A DNA stretch of 64,000 nucleotides, taken from Pseudomonas peli (lineage in GTDB: Bacteria; Pseudomonadota; Gammaproteobacteria; Pseudomonadales; Pseudomonadaceae). The DNA is taken from assembly GCF_900099645.1 (NCBI RefSeq), contig NZ_FMTL01000001.1, positions 1,178,001 to 1,242,000 of the forward strand, written 5' to 3'. Positions 1 to 12,440 of the stretch are shown one piece after another. The notes beneath the pieces are model-generated. The model was not told the DNA's origin. It made no database searches and was given only the letters and a program-made list of their open reading frames with translations. How positions within the stretch are numbered: the stretch's first letter is position 1; each line of letters opens with the position of its first letter. The position numbers and the translations under genes were made by a program.

Positions 1-845
1 TGCACCACCTGGCGACTGCTCTGCTCCATACCGCCAGCCGCCTCACGCGCAACACTCAATCGAGCCGCCAGAGCGTCCGCACTGCTGGTGGCCGCGCCAC
101 TTAAGCTGTCTGAAACCAACCGCCCACTGCTGTCGATCAAACTGACGAAACGCTGATCCAGCTTCGCCAACTCCTCATCCACCGACGCAGTAGAAACCCC
201 CAAAAGAACCTTGCCGATATCCGAGCCCATTGGACTGATCGTCGCCTCGGCGATATACACACCCGGATCATTGGCGGCAGCCTGCAGCACCTTATCCAGT
301 GCGCCACCACCTTCCCCCTTGGCCATCAAGGCACGTACACGTGCGTCCTGCCGATTGAGATGGCGTGTCAGCCGTTCGCCTTGCGCATCGAGGTACACCG
401 CAAATAGCACCGCCGGGTTGCGATGCGCTCCACGGACTAACTCAGTGAGCGCGGGCACATCGGCATCCCAGATAGCCTTTGGCGCAACGGCCGATAGCAG
501 CTGCGCCAGCTCGTCCGCCGAACGCTTAAGATTGCTGTCCAACACGCCGCGAATTTGCGCCTGCTCCTCGGCCAGCCGGGTAGAAAGGCCTTTGGCCAAT
601 TGCGCTTGAGTGCTGACGGAAAGGCCATCCAGACCGCCACGCACTTCATCACCAGCTTTAGTCAGCTCGTCTACCAATCGCGCCGTATCGGACTGCATGC
701 CTTTGGCCAAATCTGCCTCAAGCGTTGCCACCGTGGTCCGGGTCAACGCCACAGCCACAATGACTTGCACCAACAAGGCCACGCCCAGCGCCAGAAACAC
801 CGGCAACAACAAACGACTGCGCAGCACAGAAATAATGGCAAACAC
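1..845 (-). CDS. Membrane sensor, probable methyl-accepting chemotaxis protein (N-terminal part)
   Basis: Reading the minus strand gives an open frame of 281 codons that runs off the left edge. The GTG start at 845 is chosen because AGGAG lies 8 bases upstream and no better ATG exists. Residues about 12-36 form one hydrophobic transmembrane segment. They are followed by an Ala/Glu/Gln-rich stretch likely to be helical, then a globular part with a VLFAVYLDAQGE segment resembling periplasmic Cache-type sensor domains, then another Ala/Ser-rich helical region. The architecture fits a chemoreceptor whose HAMP and signalling domains lie outside the window. From memory several Pseudomonas genomes carry a chemoreceptor beside purA. 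A sensor kinase or GGDEF protein cannot be excluded because the output domain is not visible. Confidence 0.6.
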   Translation of the reverse strand, partial: MFAIISVLRSRLLLPVFLALGVALLVQVIVAVALTRTTVATLEADLAKGMQSDTARLVDELTKAGDEVRGGLDGLSVSTQAQLAKGLSTRLAEEQAQIRGVLDSNLKRSADELAQLLSAVAPKAIWDADVPALTELVRGAHRNPAVLFAVYLDAQGERLTRHLNRQDARVRALMAKGEGGGALDKVLQAAANDPGVYIAEATISPMGSDIGKVLLGVSTASVDEELAKLDQRFVSLIDSSGRLVSDSLSGAATSSADALAARLSVAREAAGGMEQSSRQVV

Positions 846-937
846 GGCAGACACTCCTAACAGCGGTAATGCCTATAACGGCGGGGAAGCTGATTTATAA
901 AGGCTAGCTCGGATATTTTTACGCGGACCAGAAACGA

Positions 938-965
938 CAAAGGGCCGCCAATTGGCGACCCTTTG
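938..965 (-). terminator. Hairpin downstream of purA
   Basis: An inverted repeat (CAAAGGG..GCCAATTGGC..CCCTTTG, two mismatched positions inside) lies 17 bases after the purA stop. On the minus strand it is followed by a T-containing but broken tract. It probably ends the purA transcript before the chemoreceptor-like gene. Confidence 0.55.
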
Positions 966-982
966 TGCACTGCCTGTGACTA

Positions 983-3530
<2,548 letters not shown>

Positions 3531-3567
3531 TTAGCCATTCCCCTCTTGAACCGGGCGGCACAAGCCT

Positions 3568-3753
3568 TCAGTGAAGCCAATAAAGAACGGTTGTTCCCAG
3601 CAGCATGCTGGCCAACCCCAGCAGACGCAGCTGTCTATCAGACAACTGCATCAGTTGTAAAAGCGTGTCACGCCAATGGCGCGGACACAGAAAGGGCAGG
3701 ATGCCTTCCAGCACCAACACGAGACACAACGCGATGCCTAATTCCTGCCACAT
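3568..3753 (-). CDS. DUF2065 small membrane protein
   Basis: A 61-residue protein starting MWQELGIALCLVLVLEG. It has two hydrophobic helices (about residues 4-23 and 42-60) separated by a short charged loop with PRHWRD, the pattern of the DUF2065 (YjeT-like) family found between hflC and hisZ/purA in many gammaproteobacteria. An upstream in-frame GTG exists, but GTGGGA probably serves as the ribosome site for the ATG at 3753. An intrinsic terminator ends only about 16 bases before this start, so the gene either uses read-through or has its own short leader. Its function is unknown; conservation next to hflKC hints at a membrane role. Confidence 0.8.
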   Translation of the reverse strand: MWQELGIALCLVLVLEGILPFLCPRHWRDTLLQLMQLSDRQLRLLGLASMLLGTTVLYWLH

Positions 3754-3768
3754 GCTTCCCACAGACGC

Positions 3769-3792
3769 AAAAAAGCCGGGATTTTCCCGGCT
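3769..3792 (-). terminator. Intrinsic terminator after hflC
   Basis: On the minus strand, AGCCGGGA-AAA-TCCCGGCT is followed directly by a run of T. This is a textbook Rho-independent terminator. It lies between hflC and the DUF2065 gene, 16 bases before the latter's start codon. Confidence 0.85.
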
Positions 3793-3820
3793 GCCGCATC
3801 ATACCACGTTTTCCGAAAGG

Positions 3821-3850
3821 ATCACCCCGGCGGCTGCCCGCCGGGGTGAT
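3821..3850 (-). terminator. 13-bp perfect hairpin just after hflC stop
   Basis: ATCACCCCGGCGG and its exact complement flank a 4-base loop, beginning 4 bases after the hflC stop codon. There is no T-run, so it may protect the mRNA 3' end or act together with the terminator at 3769-3792. Confidence 0.6.
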
Positions 3851-3853
3851 GAC

Positions 3854-4723
3854 TCAAGGCTTGGACTTCTCCAGATAGCGGAAGAAGTCGCTACTCGGAT
3901 CCAGCACCAGCACATCACGCTTATCAGCGAAGCTCTCGCGATAAGCCCTCAGGCTGCGATAGAACGAATAGAACTCCTGGTCCATGCCATACGCCTTGGA
4001 GTAGATCGCAGCGGCCTGGGCATCGCCCGCACCGCGCAGCTCTTCAGCTTGACGGTAGGCATCTGCGAGCAACACGCGACGCTGACGGTCGGCGTCGGCG
4101 CGAATACCTTCGGCCAGCTCCTTACCCTTGGCGCGGTGCTCACGGGCCTCACGCTCACGCTCGGAACTCATGCGATCGAACACGCTGCGATTCACTTCTT
4201 TCGGCAGGTCGATGGCCTTAACGCGCACGTCCACAACCTCGATACCCAGCTCTTTCTGCGCAGCCTTATTCAAGGAGGCGGTCACATCAGCCATCAGCGC
4301 ATCACGCTCACCGGATACCGATTCATGCAAGGTACGCTTACCGAACTGGTCACGCAGCGACGCTTCAAGACGACGCGCCAGACGCTCGTCGGCAATCTGC
4401 TTCATACCGGACGTCGCAGTGTAGAAACGCTCAGCGTCAAGCACTCGCCATTTGGCGAAGGCATCAACCATCAGCGCTTTCTTTTCCAGCGTGAGAAAAC
4501 GCGAGCTGCTGGAGTCCAGAGTCAGCAGACGCGCATCAAACTTACGCACCTGGTTGACGTACGGAATCTTCACATGCAGGCCCGGCTGTACGTCCGGCTG
4601 GACGATACGACCAAACTGCAACAGCACCGCACGCTCAGTCTGCGACACGATATAGAAGCTATTCCAGGCGACCAGCGCCAGCACCACGCCAACAATAAGG
4701 GCGATCAGCGATTTATTGCTCAT
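3854..4723 (-). CDS. hflC: HflC, FtsH protease modulator
   Basis: HflC and HflK form a large inner-membrane SPFH complex around the FtsH protease and restrain its degradation of membrane proteins. The 289-residue product has one N-terminal transmembrane helix (about residues 4-22). A band-7/SPFH domain follows, including TERAVLLQFGRIV and the conserved GIEVVDVRVKAIDLP. The C-terminus is a helical AEELRGAGDAQAAAIY region. The ATG at 4723 overlaps the hflK stop (TGATG arrangement), indicating translational coupling. A TTG one codon upstream is less likely. Two hairpins follow the gene. Confidence 0.96.
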   Translation of the reverse strand: MSNKSLIALIVGVVLALVAWNSFYIVSQTERAVLLQFGRIVQPDVQPGLHVKIPYVNQVRKFDARLLTLDSSSSRFLTLEKKALMVDAFAKWRVLDAERFYTATSGMKQIADERLARRLEASLRDQFGKRTLHESVSGERDALMADVTASLNKAAQKELGIEVVDVRVKAIDLPKEVNRSVFDRMSSEREREAREHRAKGKELAEGIRADADRQRRVLLADAYRQAEELRGAGDAQAAAIYSKAYGMDQEFYSFYRSLRAYRESFADKRDVLVLDPSSDFFRYLEKSKP

Positions 4724-5880
4724 CAACGGCTCTCCCTTGTACGCAGTTCAACCTGACGCGGATCGATGGTTACCCGCGAGCCGGCGTCTGCAGTACCCGC
4801 AGCACCAGATATCGAGCTAGGCGCGGACGTGCTGCGGCCATCAATCATCTTGTCCAGCGGCAGATAAAGCAGATTGTTCTGCCCCTTGTCGCCAGTCACC
4901 AGCACCTTGCTGGTATTGCTCATCAGCTCTTGCATGGTGTCCAGATACAGACGCTCGCGAGTGACCTCAGGCGCCTTACGGTACTCGGTCACCAATGCAG
5001 TGAAGCGATCCGCCTCACCCTGTGCGCGAGAAACCACTTCGTCGCGATAACCGCTGGCATCCTCAATCAGGCGCTGCGCCTGACCACGGGCTTCCGGCAC
5101 CACACCATTGGCGTAGGTTTCCGCCTGATTCTTCTCACGCTGCTCGTCTTCACGGGCGCGGATCACGTCATCGAATGCTTCCTGTACTTCGCGCGGCGCG
5201 GCCGCACTCTGCAGGTTGACCTGAGTGACGGTGATACCGGTGCGGTAATTATCGAGGAAGCGCTGCAAGCGATCCTTGACCTCACTGGCCATCAGCTCAC
5301 GGCCTTCGGTGAGCACCTGATCCATCTCGGTGGAACCCACCACGTGGCGCACGGCGCTATCGGTCGCATGCTGCAGACTGACTTCCGGCTGATCAACGTT
5401 GAGAACGAAATCCTGCAAGTTGCTGACCCGGTACTGCACGGTCAACGGCACTTCGATGATGTTTTCGTCTTCGGTCAACATCTGCCCTTGTTTGCTGTAA
5501 GCGCGCTCGCGGGTGACGTTTTCCTGAAACTTGCGATCAATCGGCGGGAAATAGATATTCAGACCCGGGCCGACTGTTTCGTAATACTTGCCGAAGCGCA
5601 GCACCACGGCCTGCTCCTGCTCATCAACGACATAGATCGCGCTGTACAGCCAGACTGCAGCCAACAGCCCCAGGCCCACGAACAGCAAGCCGAAGCCGCC
5701 GCCATTGCCCGAGCCAGTCCCACTGCCTCGTTTCTTGCCGCCACCGAACAGCCCATTCAGGCTCTCCTGCAGCTTGCGGAAGGCCTCATCGATATCCGGC
5801 GGCCCCTTGCGATCACCGTTCTTACGGCCACCCCATGGGTCCTGATTATTCGAGTTGCCACCCGGCTCATTCCAAGCCAT
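4723..5880 (-). CDS. hflK: HflK, FtsH protease modulator
   Basis: Partner of HflC in the membrane complex that surrounds FtsH. The 385-residue protein starts MAWNEPGGNSNNQDPWGG, the typical Gly/Asn-rich cytoplasmic leader of HflK. It has a GSGTGSGNGGG linker, one transmembrane helix (about residues 63-84), an SPFH domain beginning near VVDEQEQAVVLRFGKY, and a coiled-coil C-terminal half. The ATG at 5880 is chosen because of GGAGAG just upstream and the family N-terminus, although the frame stays open for 23 more codons. It sits 96 bases after hflX in the same operon. Confidence 0.96.
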   Translation of the reverse strand: MAWNEPGGNSNNQDPWGGRKNGDRKGPPDIDEAFRKLQESLNGLFGGGKKRGSGTGSGNGGGFGLLFVGLGLLAAVWLYSAIYVVDEQEQAVVLRFGKYYETVGPGLNIYFPPIDRKFQENVTRERAYSKQGQMLTEDENIIEVPLTVQYRVSNLQDFVLNVDQPEVSLQHATDSAVRHVVGSTEMDQVLTEGRELMASEVKDRLQRFLDNYRTGITVTQVNLQSAAAPREVQEAFDDVIRAREDEQREKNQAETYANGVVPEARGQAQRLIEDASGYRDEVVSRAQGEADRFTALVTEYRKAPEVTRERLYLDTMQELMSNTSKVLVTGDKGQNNLLYLPLDKMIDGRSTSAPSSISGAAGTADAGSRVTIDPRQVELRTRESR

Positions 5881-5976
5881 AGCGCTCTCCATCTGATAAA
5901 GCAAAGACGCGCCCACGGCGCGCCCGCCAATGCTACAGAATGCATGCAACCAGCGGCAAAGTCGCTGATGCAGGCT

Positions 5977-7278
5977 TTATTGCAAAGTGTGTTGCTCAAT
6001 AAATTCCTGCGGCTTCAAGCCTTCACGACTAACCAGCCGATTTAGCTCGATCCGCGGCAAGCGCACCGCCAGCAAACTGCTGCCGTCTTCGGTGTGGGAC
6101 TCGCTTTGCACCGCACCCAAGGCGAAAAACTGTGCGCGCAAGCGCGCAAGGCGCTGCGGCAGCTGCAATGTACCGACAAACAGGTCATCACCCAACAGCT
6201 CGGCTATCGCCTGACGCAGTAACGGTAAACCACGCCCGTCACGCGCCGACAGCCAGACCCGCTGCGGCTTGCCGTCGGCATCGCGCTGAATCTGCGGCTC
6301 CACACCCTCAAGCAAATCGAGCTTGTTATACACCTCAAGCATCGGCAGTTCATGGGCACCGATTTCACCCAACACCGCCAACACCTGCTCGATCTGCTGA
6401 TCGCGCTCGGGCTCGTGGGAGTCGATTACGTGCAGCAGCAGATCGGAATTGCTCGATTCCTCAAGCGTCGCACGGAACGCCTCGACGAGTTTATGTGGCA
6501 AATGCCGGATAAAGCCCACGGTATCGGCCAGCACGATCGGCCCCAGATCATCCAGTTCCAGACGACGCAGGGTGGGATCGAGAGTGGCGAATAGCTGATC
6601 AGCCGCGTAAACATCCGAGGTGGTCAGGGAGTTGAACAGGGTCGACTTGCCGGCATTGGTATAGCCCACCAGCGATACCGAAGGAATATCCGCACGCTGG
6701 CGGCCGCGCCTAGCCTGCTCGCGCTGACTGCGCACCTTCTCGAGCTTCTGCTTGATCTGGCGAATCCGCACGCGCAACAGGCGGCGGTCGGTTTCCAGCT
6801 GCGTCTCACCCGGGCCACGCAGGCCGATACCACCTTTTTGCCGCTCAAGGTGGGTCCAGCCGCGCACCAGCCGCGTACTCATATGGTCGAGTTGGGCCAG
6901 CTCGACCTGCAACTTGCCTTCATGGGTACGCGCACGCTGAGCAAAAATGTCGAGGATCAGACCGGTACGGTCCAATACTCGACACTCGAAAGCGCGCTCA
7001 AGGTTGCGCTCCTGGCTCGGCGTAAGCACGTGGTTGAAGATAACCAGATCAGCCTCGGCGGCCTTGACCTGATCACGCAACTCTTCAACTTTGCCACTGC
7101 CGATCAGGTATTTGGCCGTCAGCCGATTACTCGGAACACTGAGGAACGCAACGGTTTCAGCACCGGCCGAGATGGCCAGCTCCTGAAACTCCTGCGGATC
7201 CTCGCGCGCCTCGGAATTTTGGCCGTCCAGATGTACCAGAATGGCCCGCTCTCCACCTTCATGGCGCTCGAAGAACAA
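5977..7278 (-). CDS. hflX: Ribosome-associated GTPase HflX
   Basis: HflX is a GTPase that binds 50S subunits and splits stalled ribosomes under stress. The 433-residue protein has the HflX N-terminal domain, a GLRGPGETQLETDRR glycine-rich linker and a GTPase domain. G1 is GYTNAGKST near residue 205, then DTVGFI, and NKLD for G4. The start is TTG at 7278, supported by a strong AGGAGG six bases upstream and by the conserved MFFERHEGGERAILVHL N-terminus. It lies 14 bases after hfq and is probably co-transcribed with it. Confidence 0.96.
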   Translation of the reverse strand: MFFERHEGGERAILVHLDGQNSEAREDPQEFQELAISAGAETVAFLSVPSNRLTAKYLIGSGKVEELRDQVKAAEADLVIFNHVLTPSQERNLERAFECRVLDRTGLILDIFAQRARTHEGKLQVELAQLDHMSTRLVRGWTHLERQKGGIGLRGPGETQLETDRRLLRVRIRQIKQKLEKVRSQREQARRGRQRADIPSVSLVGYTNAGKSTLFNSLTTSDVYAADQLFATLDPTLRRLELDDLGPIVLADTVGFIRHLPHKLVEAFRATLEESSNSDLLLHVIDSHEPERDQQIEQVLAVLGEIGAHELPMLEVYNKLDLLEGVEPQIQRDADGKPQRVWLSARDGRGLPLLRQAIAELLGDDLFVGTLQLPQRLARLRAQFFALGAVQSESHTEDGSSLLAVRLPRIELNRLVSREGLKPQEFIEQHTLQ

Positions 7279-7292
7279 TGCAGCCTCCTAAA

Positions 7293-7580
<288 letters not shown>

Positions 7581-7654
7581 TCAATAATTTTAGTAAACCA
7601 ACTAACGGCTTAAAGCCGCCATACCCCCAAGGATAGACGGCCAACGGCAAGGTC

Positions 7655-8632
7655 TCAGGTCAATATGGAGACCGCAGCCAGGTATTTCAAGGCACGCGGC
7701 AGATTGTCACAGTCGGCACTATCGAGCCAATGCACATCCTGCTGCCAACCGCGTAACCAGGTGAACTGTCGCTTGGCCAACTGGCGCGTGGCGATAATGC
7801 CGCGCTCCTGCATCTGTACAGCATCTAACTTGCCGTCCAGATGATCCCAGACCTGCCGATAACCCACCGCTCGTATAGACGGCAGCCCAACGTGCAAGTC
7901 ACTTCGCTGACGCAAGCGTTCGACCTCGGCCACCAGCCCCTGTTCCAACATCAGGCGAAATCGCAGGGCTATTCGCTCGTGCAACAGCTGCCTTTGCGCC
8001 GGGGCAATGGCCAATTGCGCCACAGTATAGGGGAATTGACGCGGCGCCGATGCGCCACCGGCAGTATTTTCTGTCGCCTGGCGCTGACGATGAACGGTCA
8101 TGCTCTGCCCGCTCAAGTGATAGACCTCAAGGGCGCGAATCAAGCGCTGCGGGTCATTGGGATGGATACGCGCAGCCGACTCCGGATCGACCGCACGCAG
8201 CTCGGCATGCAGCATCGCCCAACCTTCGGCCTGGGCGCGCGCCTCCAGCTCGGCGCGCAACGCAGCATCTGCGCTGGGCATTTCGGCCAGGCCTTCAAGC
8301 AACGCCTTGAAATACAGCATAGTGCCGCCCACCAGCAGCGGAATACGTCCGCGCGCGGTGATTTCAGCCATGGCCGTCAGGGCATCGGCACGGAACTCGG
8401 CTGCCGAATAGCTCTCGGCCGGGTCACGAATATCGATTAAGCGGTGAGGAAACTCAGCCAGCGCGGCCTTGTCCGGCTTGGCCGTGCCGATATCCATATC
8501 ACGGTAGATCAGCGCAGAATCGACGCTGATCAGCTCGCACGGCAGAACACGCGCCAGTTCGATGGCCAGATCGGTCTTGCCGGCCGCTGTTGGCCCCATC
8601 AGGAAAATCGCCGGAGGCAGGCGCTCGGACAT
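7655..8632 (-). CDS. miaA: tRNA dimethylallyltransferase
   Basis: MiaA adds a dimethylallyl group to A37 of tRNAs that read UNN codons, the first step towards ms2i6A. The 325-residue protein has the P-loop GPTAAGKT at residues 13-20. It also has [33 protein letters not shown] and a C-terminal [14 protein letters not shown] segment, all family hallmarks. It starts with ATG 28 bases after mutL. The order mutL-miaA-hfq-hflX is the widely conserved amiB-mutL-miaA-hfq superoperon. A short CGGCTT/AAGCCG hairpin at 7606-7618 lies between its stop and hfq and might attenuate read-through. Confidence 0.97.
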   Translation of the reverse strand: MSERLPPAIFLMGPTAAGKTDLAIELARVLPCELISVDSALIYRDMDIGTAKPDKAALAEFPHRLIDIRDPAESYSAAEFRADALTAMAEITARGRIPLLVGGTMLYFKALLEGLAEMPSADAALRAELEARAQAEGWAMLHAELRAVDPESAARIHPNDPQRLIRALEVYHLSGQSMTVHRQRQATENTAGGASAPRQFPYTVAQLAIAPAQRQLLHERIALRFRLMLEQGLVAEVERLRQRSDLHVGLPSIRAVGYRQVWDHLDGKLDAVQMQERGIIATRQLAKRQFTWLRGWQQDVHWLDSADCDNLPRALKYLAAVSILT

Positions 8633-8660
8633 GCTAAAAAGTCTCTAAATGGCGCGGCGC

Positions 8661-10538
8661 TTAGCGGCCGCGCAGGAACAGCTTGTCCAGATCGTCCATG
8701 CCCATCTGCGTCCAGGTCGGCCGACCGTGGTTGCACTGGCCGCTGCGCTCGGTGTGCTCCATATCGCGCAGCAAGGCATTCATTTCCGGCAAGGTCAGGC
8801 GCCGGTTGGCGCGCACGGCGCCGTGGCAAGCCATGGTGCCGAGCAGCTCATTGAGGTGTGCCTGAATGCGGTCGGTGGTGCCGTATTCGAGCAGATCACC
8901 CAGCACATCCTGCACCAGACGAGTGGCCTCGGCCTGCTTGAGCAATGCGGGAATCTGTCGGATAGCCAGGGTTTCCGGGCCCAAACGCTGCAGCTCAAAC
9001 CCCAAGCGCTGAAACCATTCGGCATGCTCTTCGGCGCAGTCGGCTTCACGCTGGCTTACGGCAATCGACTCCGGCACCAGCAGCGGCTGACCACGTAGGC
9101 CTTCGCTGGCCATGGCAACTTTTAAGCGCTCGTAGGTGATGCGCTCATGGGCTGCGTGCATGTCCACCACAACCAGGCCCTGAACGTTCTCGGCAAGAAT
9201 ATAGATGCCCTTGAGCTGGGCAATGGCATAGCCCAAGGGTGGAATATCACCTTGCGCACCCGGTAAGCCAGCAGGAGCCGGCGCAGTGGTCATCGGAGAG
9301 AAAAACTCGCGATAGGCGCCCTGTGCTTCGGCGGCCGGCAAGGCTGCTTCCGGACGGGAGCCTTGATAGCCGGCACCCGGCGAGCGCCATACTGAGGCGC
9401 TGGGCGCTGGCTGGAGTAGGCTAGCGGCCAAACCAATTTCACCCTGCGGGCCGAACTCGCCCGCAGCCTGGCCGGTGGGGCGCAGCATCTCATTAACCGT
9501 CGCCGGGGCCGCCAGCTGATCCTCCGGACGCACCTCACCCAGGGCTCGGTGCAGCGTGCCGTAGAGGAAGTCATGCACCATACGCCCATCACGGAAGCGC
9601 ACTTCGTGCTTGGTCGGGTGCACGTTGACGTCTACCACCGACGGATCAATTTCCAGAAACAGCACAAATGTAGGATGGCGACCGTTGAACAGCACGTCGC
9701 GGTAAGCCTGGCGCACTGCGTGGGCAACCAGCTTGTCGCGCACCATGCGCCCATTTACGTAGAAATACTGCAGATCTGCCTGGCTACGGGAGAAGGTCGG
9801 CAAGCCAACCCAACCCCACAAATGCAGACCGTTGCGTTCGATATCGATCGGCAGCGCCTGCTCGAGAAACGCAGGGCCACAGACCGAGGCCACCCGCCGC
9901 GCGCGGCTCTGCTCATCCGGCGCCTCATGCAGACCGAGCAGGGTCTTGCCGTTGTGACGCAGGTGGAAGGCCACGTCAAAACGTGCCAGGGCCAGGCGTT
10001 TGATAACTTCCAGCAGATGATCGAATTCGGTCTTCTCAGTCTTGAGAAACTTACGCCGTGCCGGGGTATTGAAGAACAGGTCGCGCACTTCTACCGAGGT
10101 GCCGACCGGGTGCGCTGCGGGCTGCACACGGGGCTGCATATCACGGCCTTCGGTTTCCACCTGCCAGGCCTGCTCGGCACCCTCGGTACGTGAGGTCAAC
10201 GTCAGGCGTGCGACGGAGCTGATCGACGCCAGCGCCTCACCACGGAAGCCCAGGCTCATGACCTGCTCCAGGTCTTCAAGCTCGCGGATCTTGCTGGTGG
10301 CGTGGCGGGCCAGTGCGAGCGGCAGGTCATCCGGGGAGATGCCGCTGCCGTTATCACGCACCTTGAGCAACTTCACGCCGCCCTGCTCAACATCCACCTC
10401 GATACGTTTGGCGCCGGAATCCAGGCTGTTTTCCAACAGCTCCTTGATTACCGAGGCCGGGCGTTCAACTACCTCACCGGCAGCAATCTGGTTCGCCAGC
10501 CGCGGGCTGAGCAGCTGGATACGCGCAGCTTCACTCAT
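8661..10538 (-). CDS. mutL: DNA mismatch repair protein MutL
   Basis: MutL couples MutS mismatch recognition to strand incision and excision. The 625-residue protein has an N-terminal GHKL ATPase with [25 protein letters not shown] and a [18 protein letters not shown] box. A long Pro/Ala-rich linker (about residues 335-430) follows, then a C-terminal dimerisation domain. Residues 459-470 read DMHA..E....E, matching the MutL endonuclease motif with Met in place of Gln. This fits a bacterium without MutH. The start overlaps the amiB stop by 4 bases (ATGA). Confidence 0.97.
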   Translation of the reverse strand: MSEAARIQLLSPRLANQIAAGEVVERPASVIKELLENSLDSGAKRIEVDVEQGGVKLLKVRDNGSGISPDDLPLALARHATSKIRELEDLEQVMSLGFRGEALASISSVARLTLTSRTEGAEQAWQVETEGRDMQPRVQPAAHPVGTSVEVRDLFFNTPARRKFLKTEKTEFDHLLEVIKRLALARFDVAFHLRHNGKTLLGLHEAPDEQSRARRVASVCGPAFLEQALPIDIERNGLHLWGWVGLPTFSRSQADLQYFYVNGRMVRDKLVAHAVRQAYRDVLFNGRHPTFVLFLEIDPSVVDVNVHPTKHEVRFRDGRMVHDFLYGTLHRALGEVRPEDQLAAPATVNEMLRPTGQAAGEFGPQGEIGLAASLLQPAPSASVWRSPGAGYQGSRPEAALPAAEAQGAYREFFSPMTTAPAPAGLPGAQGDIPPLGYAIAQLKGIYILAENVQGLVVVDMHAAHERITYERLKVAMASEGLRGQPLLVPESIAVSQREADCAEEHAEWFQRLGFELQRLGPETLAIRQIPALLKQAEATRLVQDVLGDLLEYGTTDRIQAHLNELLGTMACHGAVRANRRLTLPEMNALLRDMEHTERSGQCNHGRPTWTQMGMDDLDKLFLRGR

Positions 10539-11965
10539 GGCTGCACAGCCAGAGCAGTCGCGGGAATCTGCAAACGCTGGCCGACCTTGATCACATCGTT
10601 TTTCAGCGAGTTGGTACTGCGCAGCACGGCCAGGCTAACTTGATAACGCTGTGCAATCAGCGCCAGGCTTTCGCCAGAGCTGACCACATGTTCGCGCGGC
10701 CCGAGGGCAATCTTGCCGTTGTCACGCAGCCAAGCCACGTGAGTGCCAGGCGGCGGGTTTTCATGGAAGAACTGCCGAACGCCTGTGACGATCGAGCGCG
10801 CCAGCGCTTGCTGATGGCTGGCACTGGAGAGTTTGCGGGCTTCATTGGGATTGGAGATAAACCCGGTTTCCACCAGGATCGACGGAATATCCGGCGATTT
10901 CAGCACCATAAAGCCGGCCTGCTCTACCCGCCGTTTATGCAGTGGCGTTACCCGACCCATATTGCCCAGCACCTTGTTGCCGACGTTCAGGCTGGATGAC
11001 AACGATGCCGTCATCGACAGGTCGAGCAGCACCCCGGCGAGCATCTTGTCCTTGTCGTCCAGGCTGACATTGCCGGCGCCGCCGATCAGGTCCGACTGGT
11101 TTTCCGCATCGGCCAGCCAGCGCGCAGTCTCCGAGGTGGCGCCGCGATCTGACAGGGCATACACCGACGCACCGAATGCAGCGGCACGCGGTGCAGCATC
11201 AGCATGGATGGAAACAAACAGATCGGCGCCCTTCTTGCGGGCAATCTCAGTACGTTTACGCAGCGGAATAAAGTAGTCGCCAGTGCGTACCAACTCGGCA
11301 CGGAAGCCTTTTTCGGCATTGATCTGCCGCTGCAGCTCCTTGGAAATCGCCAGGGTTACGTGCTTTTCATACTGGCCTTTAACCGGCGACAGGGCGCCCG
11401 GATCTTCACCGCCATGGCCAGCGTCGATGGCAATCACGATATCGCGCTTGCCGTTGGGCACTGGCGTCAGTTTCGGCGGCGCTTGCGTTGGCGTGACCGG
11501 AACTTGCGGTGCGGTGGCTACGGCCGTGCTCGGCAAGCTCGGTGCCGCGCCACTCTCCTGATCGAACAAATCAACCACCAGACGATGCCCGTACTGCTGG
11601 TTAGGTGCCAGGGTGAAGCTCTTAGGCGTGACCGCTGCGGAAAGGTCAATCACCACACGCAGATCTTGCGGGGTGCGTTGTGCCGAGCGTACGCCGGTGA
11701 TCGGGGTATTACTCAAGGTCAGCTGATCGAAGCTGGTAGCCAGCTTGGCCCCACTGACATCAATGACGATACGATTGGGCGCGGACAGCAGAAATACGCT
11801 GTGCTGCACTGGACCGGACAGGTCAAACACCAGGCGCGTGTTATCCGGCGCACGCCACAAGCGGACGCTGCGCACATCCGAAGCGGCCATTACATCGGCG
11901 ACCAACGCCACCAATGCCACTCCAATTGCGATGAAACGCGCGCCTATGCGCATAGCCAACCCCAT
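10535..11965 (-). CDS. amiB: N-acetylmuramoyl-L-alanine amidase AmiB
   Basis: Periplasmic zinc amidase that cleaves the peptide from peptidoglycan during septum splitting. The 476-residue precursor has an N-terminal signal peptide. An AMIN domain follows ([22 protein letters not shown] onward) with a Pro-rich linker. The Amidase_3 domain has the zinc-site motifs [12 protein letters not shown] and SIHAD, and a C-terminal LysM repeat reads [18 protein letters not shown]. The ATG at 11965 (MGLAMRIG) lies 7 bases after tsaE. The frame is open much further upstream, but that part is antisense-like sequence over tsaE. An alternative ATG four codons in has a closer GGGG. Confidence 0.93.
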   Translation of the reverse strand: MGLAMRIGARFIAIGVALVALVADVMAASDVRSVRLWRAPDNTRLVFDLSGPVQHSVFLLSAPNRIVIDVSGAKLATSFDQLTLSNTPITGVRSAQRTPQDLRVVIDLSAAVTPKSFTLAPNQQYGHRLVVDLFDQESGAAPSLPSTAVATAPQVPVTPTQAPPKLTPVPNGKRDIVIAIDAGHGGEDPGALSPVKGQYEKHVTLAISKELQRQINAEKGFRAELVRTGDYFIPLRKRTEIARKKGADLFVSIHADAAPRAAAFGASVYALSDRGATSETARWLADAENQSDLIGGAGNVSLDDKDKMLAGVLLDLSMTASLSSSLNVGNKVLGNMGRVTPLHKRRVEQAGFMVLKSPDIPSILVETGFISNPNEARKLSSASHQQALARSIVTGVRQFFHENPPPGTHVAWLRDNGKIALGPREHVVSSGESLALIAQRYQVSLAVLRSTNSLKNDVIKVGQRLQIPATALAVQP

Positions 11966-11972
11966 ATCAAAT

Positions 11973-12440
11973 TCATGCCCTGACGGCCAAAGTGGCGCAC
12001 CAGGCGTTGCCGCGCTCGCCTTCCGCCCGCAGATGCAGCGCCCGGCCGGCTCCGTGCGGGCTAATGGTAATGTCCATGTCCGCCTTTGGCAAAACGCCTG
12101 CGCCGCGCTGCGGCCACTCGACCAGACACAGGGCATCACCTTCGAAATAGTCACGAATGCCGAGAAACTCCAGCTCCTCAGGATCAACCAAGCGGTACAG
12201 GTCGAAGTGATAGGCCCGTACTGCACCTAACTCATAGGGTTCGACCAGGGTAAAGGTCGGGCTTTTCACCGCCCCGACATGCCCCAGGCCGCGAATGATG
12301 CCGCGCGACAAGGTAGTTTTACCGGCGCCGAGATCGCCATGTAGGTAGATCACCCCAACGCCGCCGCTCGCCTCGGCGATGCGCGCGCCCAGCGCCAGCA
12401 TCGCGCCCTCATCGGCGGCAAACAGTTCTAATTCAGACAC
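11973..12440 (-). CDS. tsaE: tRNA threonylcarbamoyladenosine biosynthesis protein TsaE
   Basis: TsaE is the small P-loop ATPase of the TsaB-TsaD-TsaE complex that installs t6A37 in tRNAs reading ANN codons. The 155-residue product carries the Walker A motif [20 protein letters not shown], and [22 protein letters not shown], all typical. Its start overlaps the end of nnr by 13 bases, so translation is probably coupled. Confidence 0.95.
   Translation of the reverse strand: MSELELFAADEGAMLALGARIAEASGGVGVIYLHGDLGAGKTTLSRGIIRGLGHVGAVKSPTFTLVEPYELGAVRAYHFDLYRLVDPEELEFLGIRDYFEGDALCLVEWPQRGAGVLPKADMDITISPHGAGRALHLRAEGERGNAWCATLAVRA

Noticed and set aside
11966..12226. Upstream extension of amiB across tsaE
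   Set aside because: The added sequence has no signal-peptide character and is antisense-frame-like over tsaE; the signal peptide begins at 11965.
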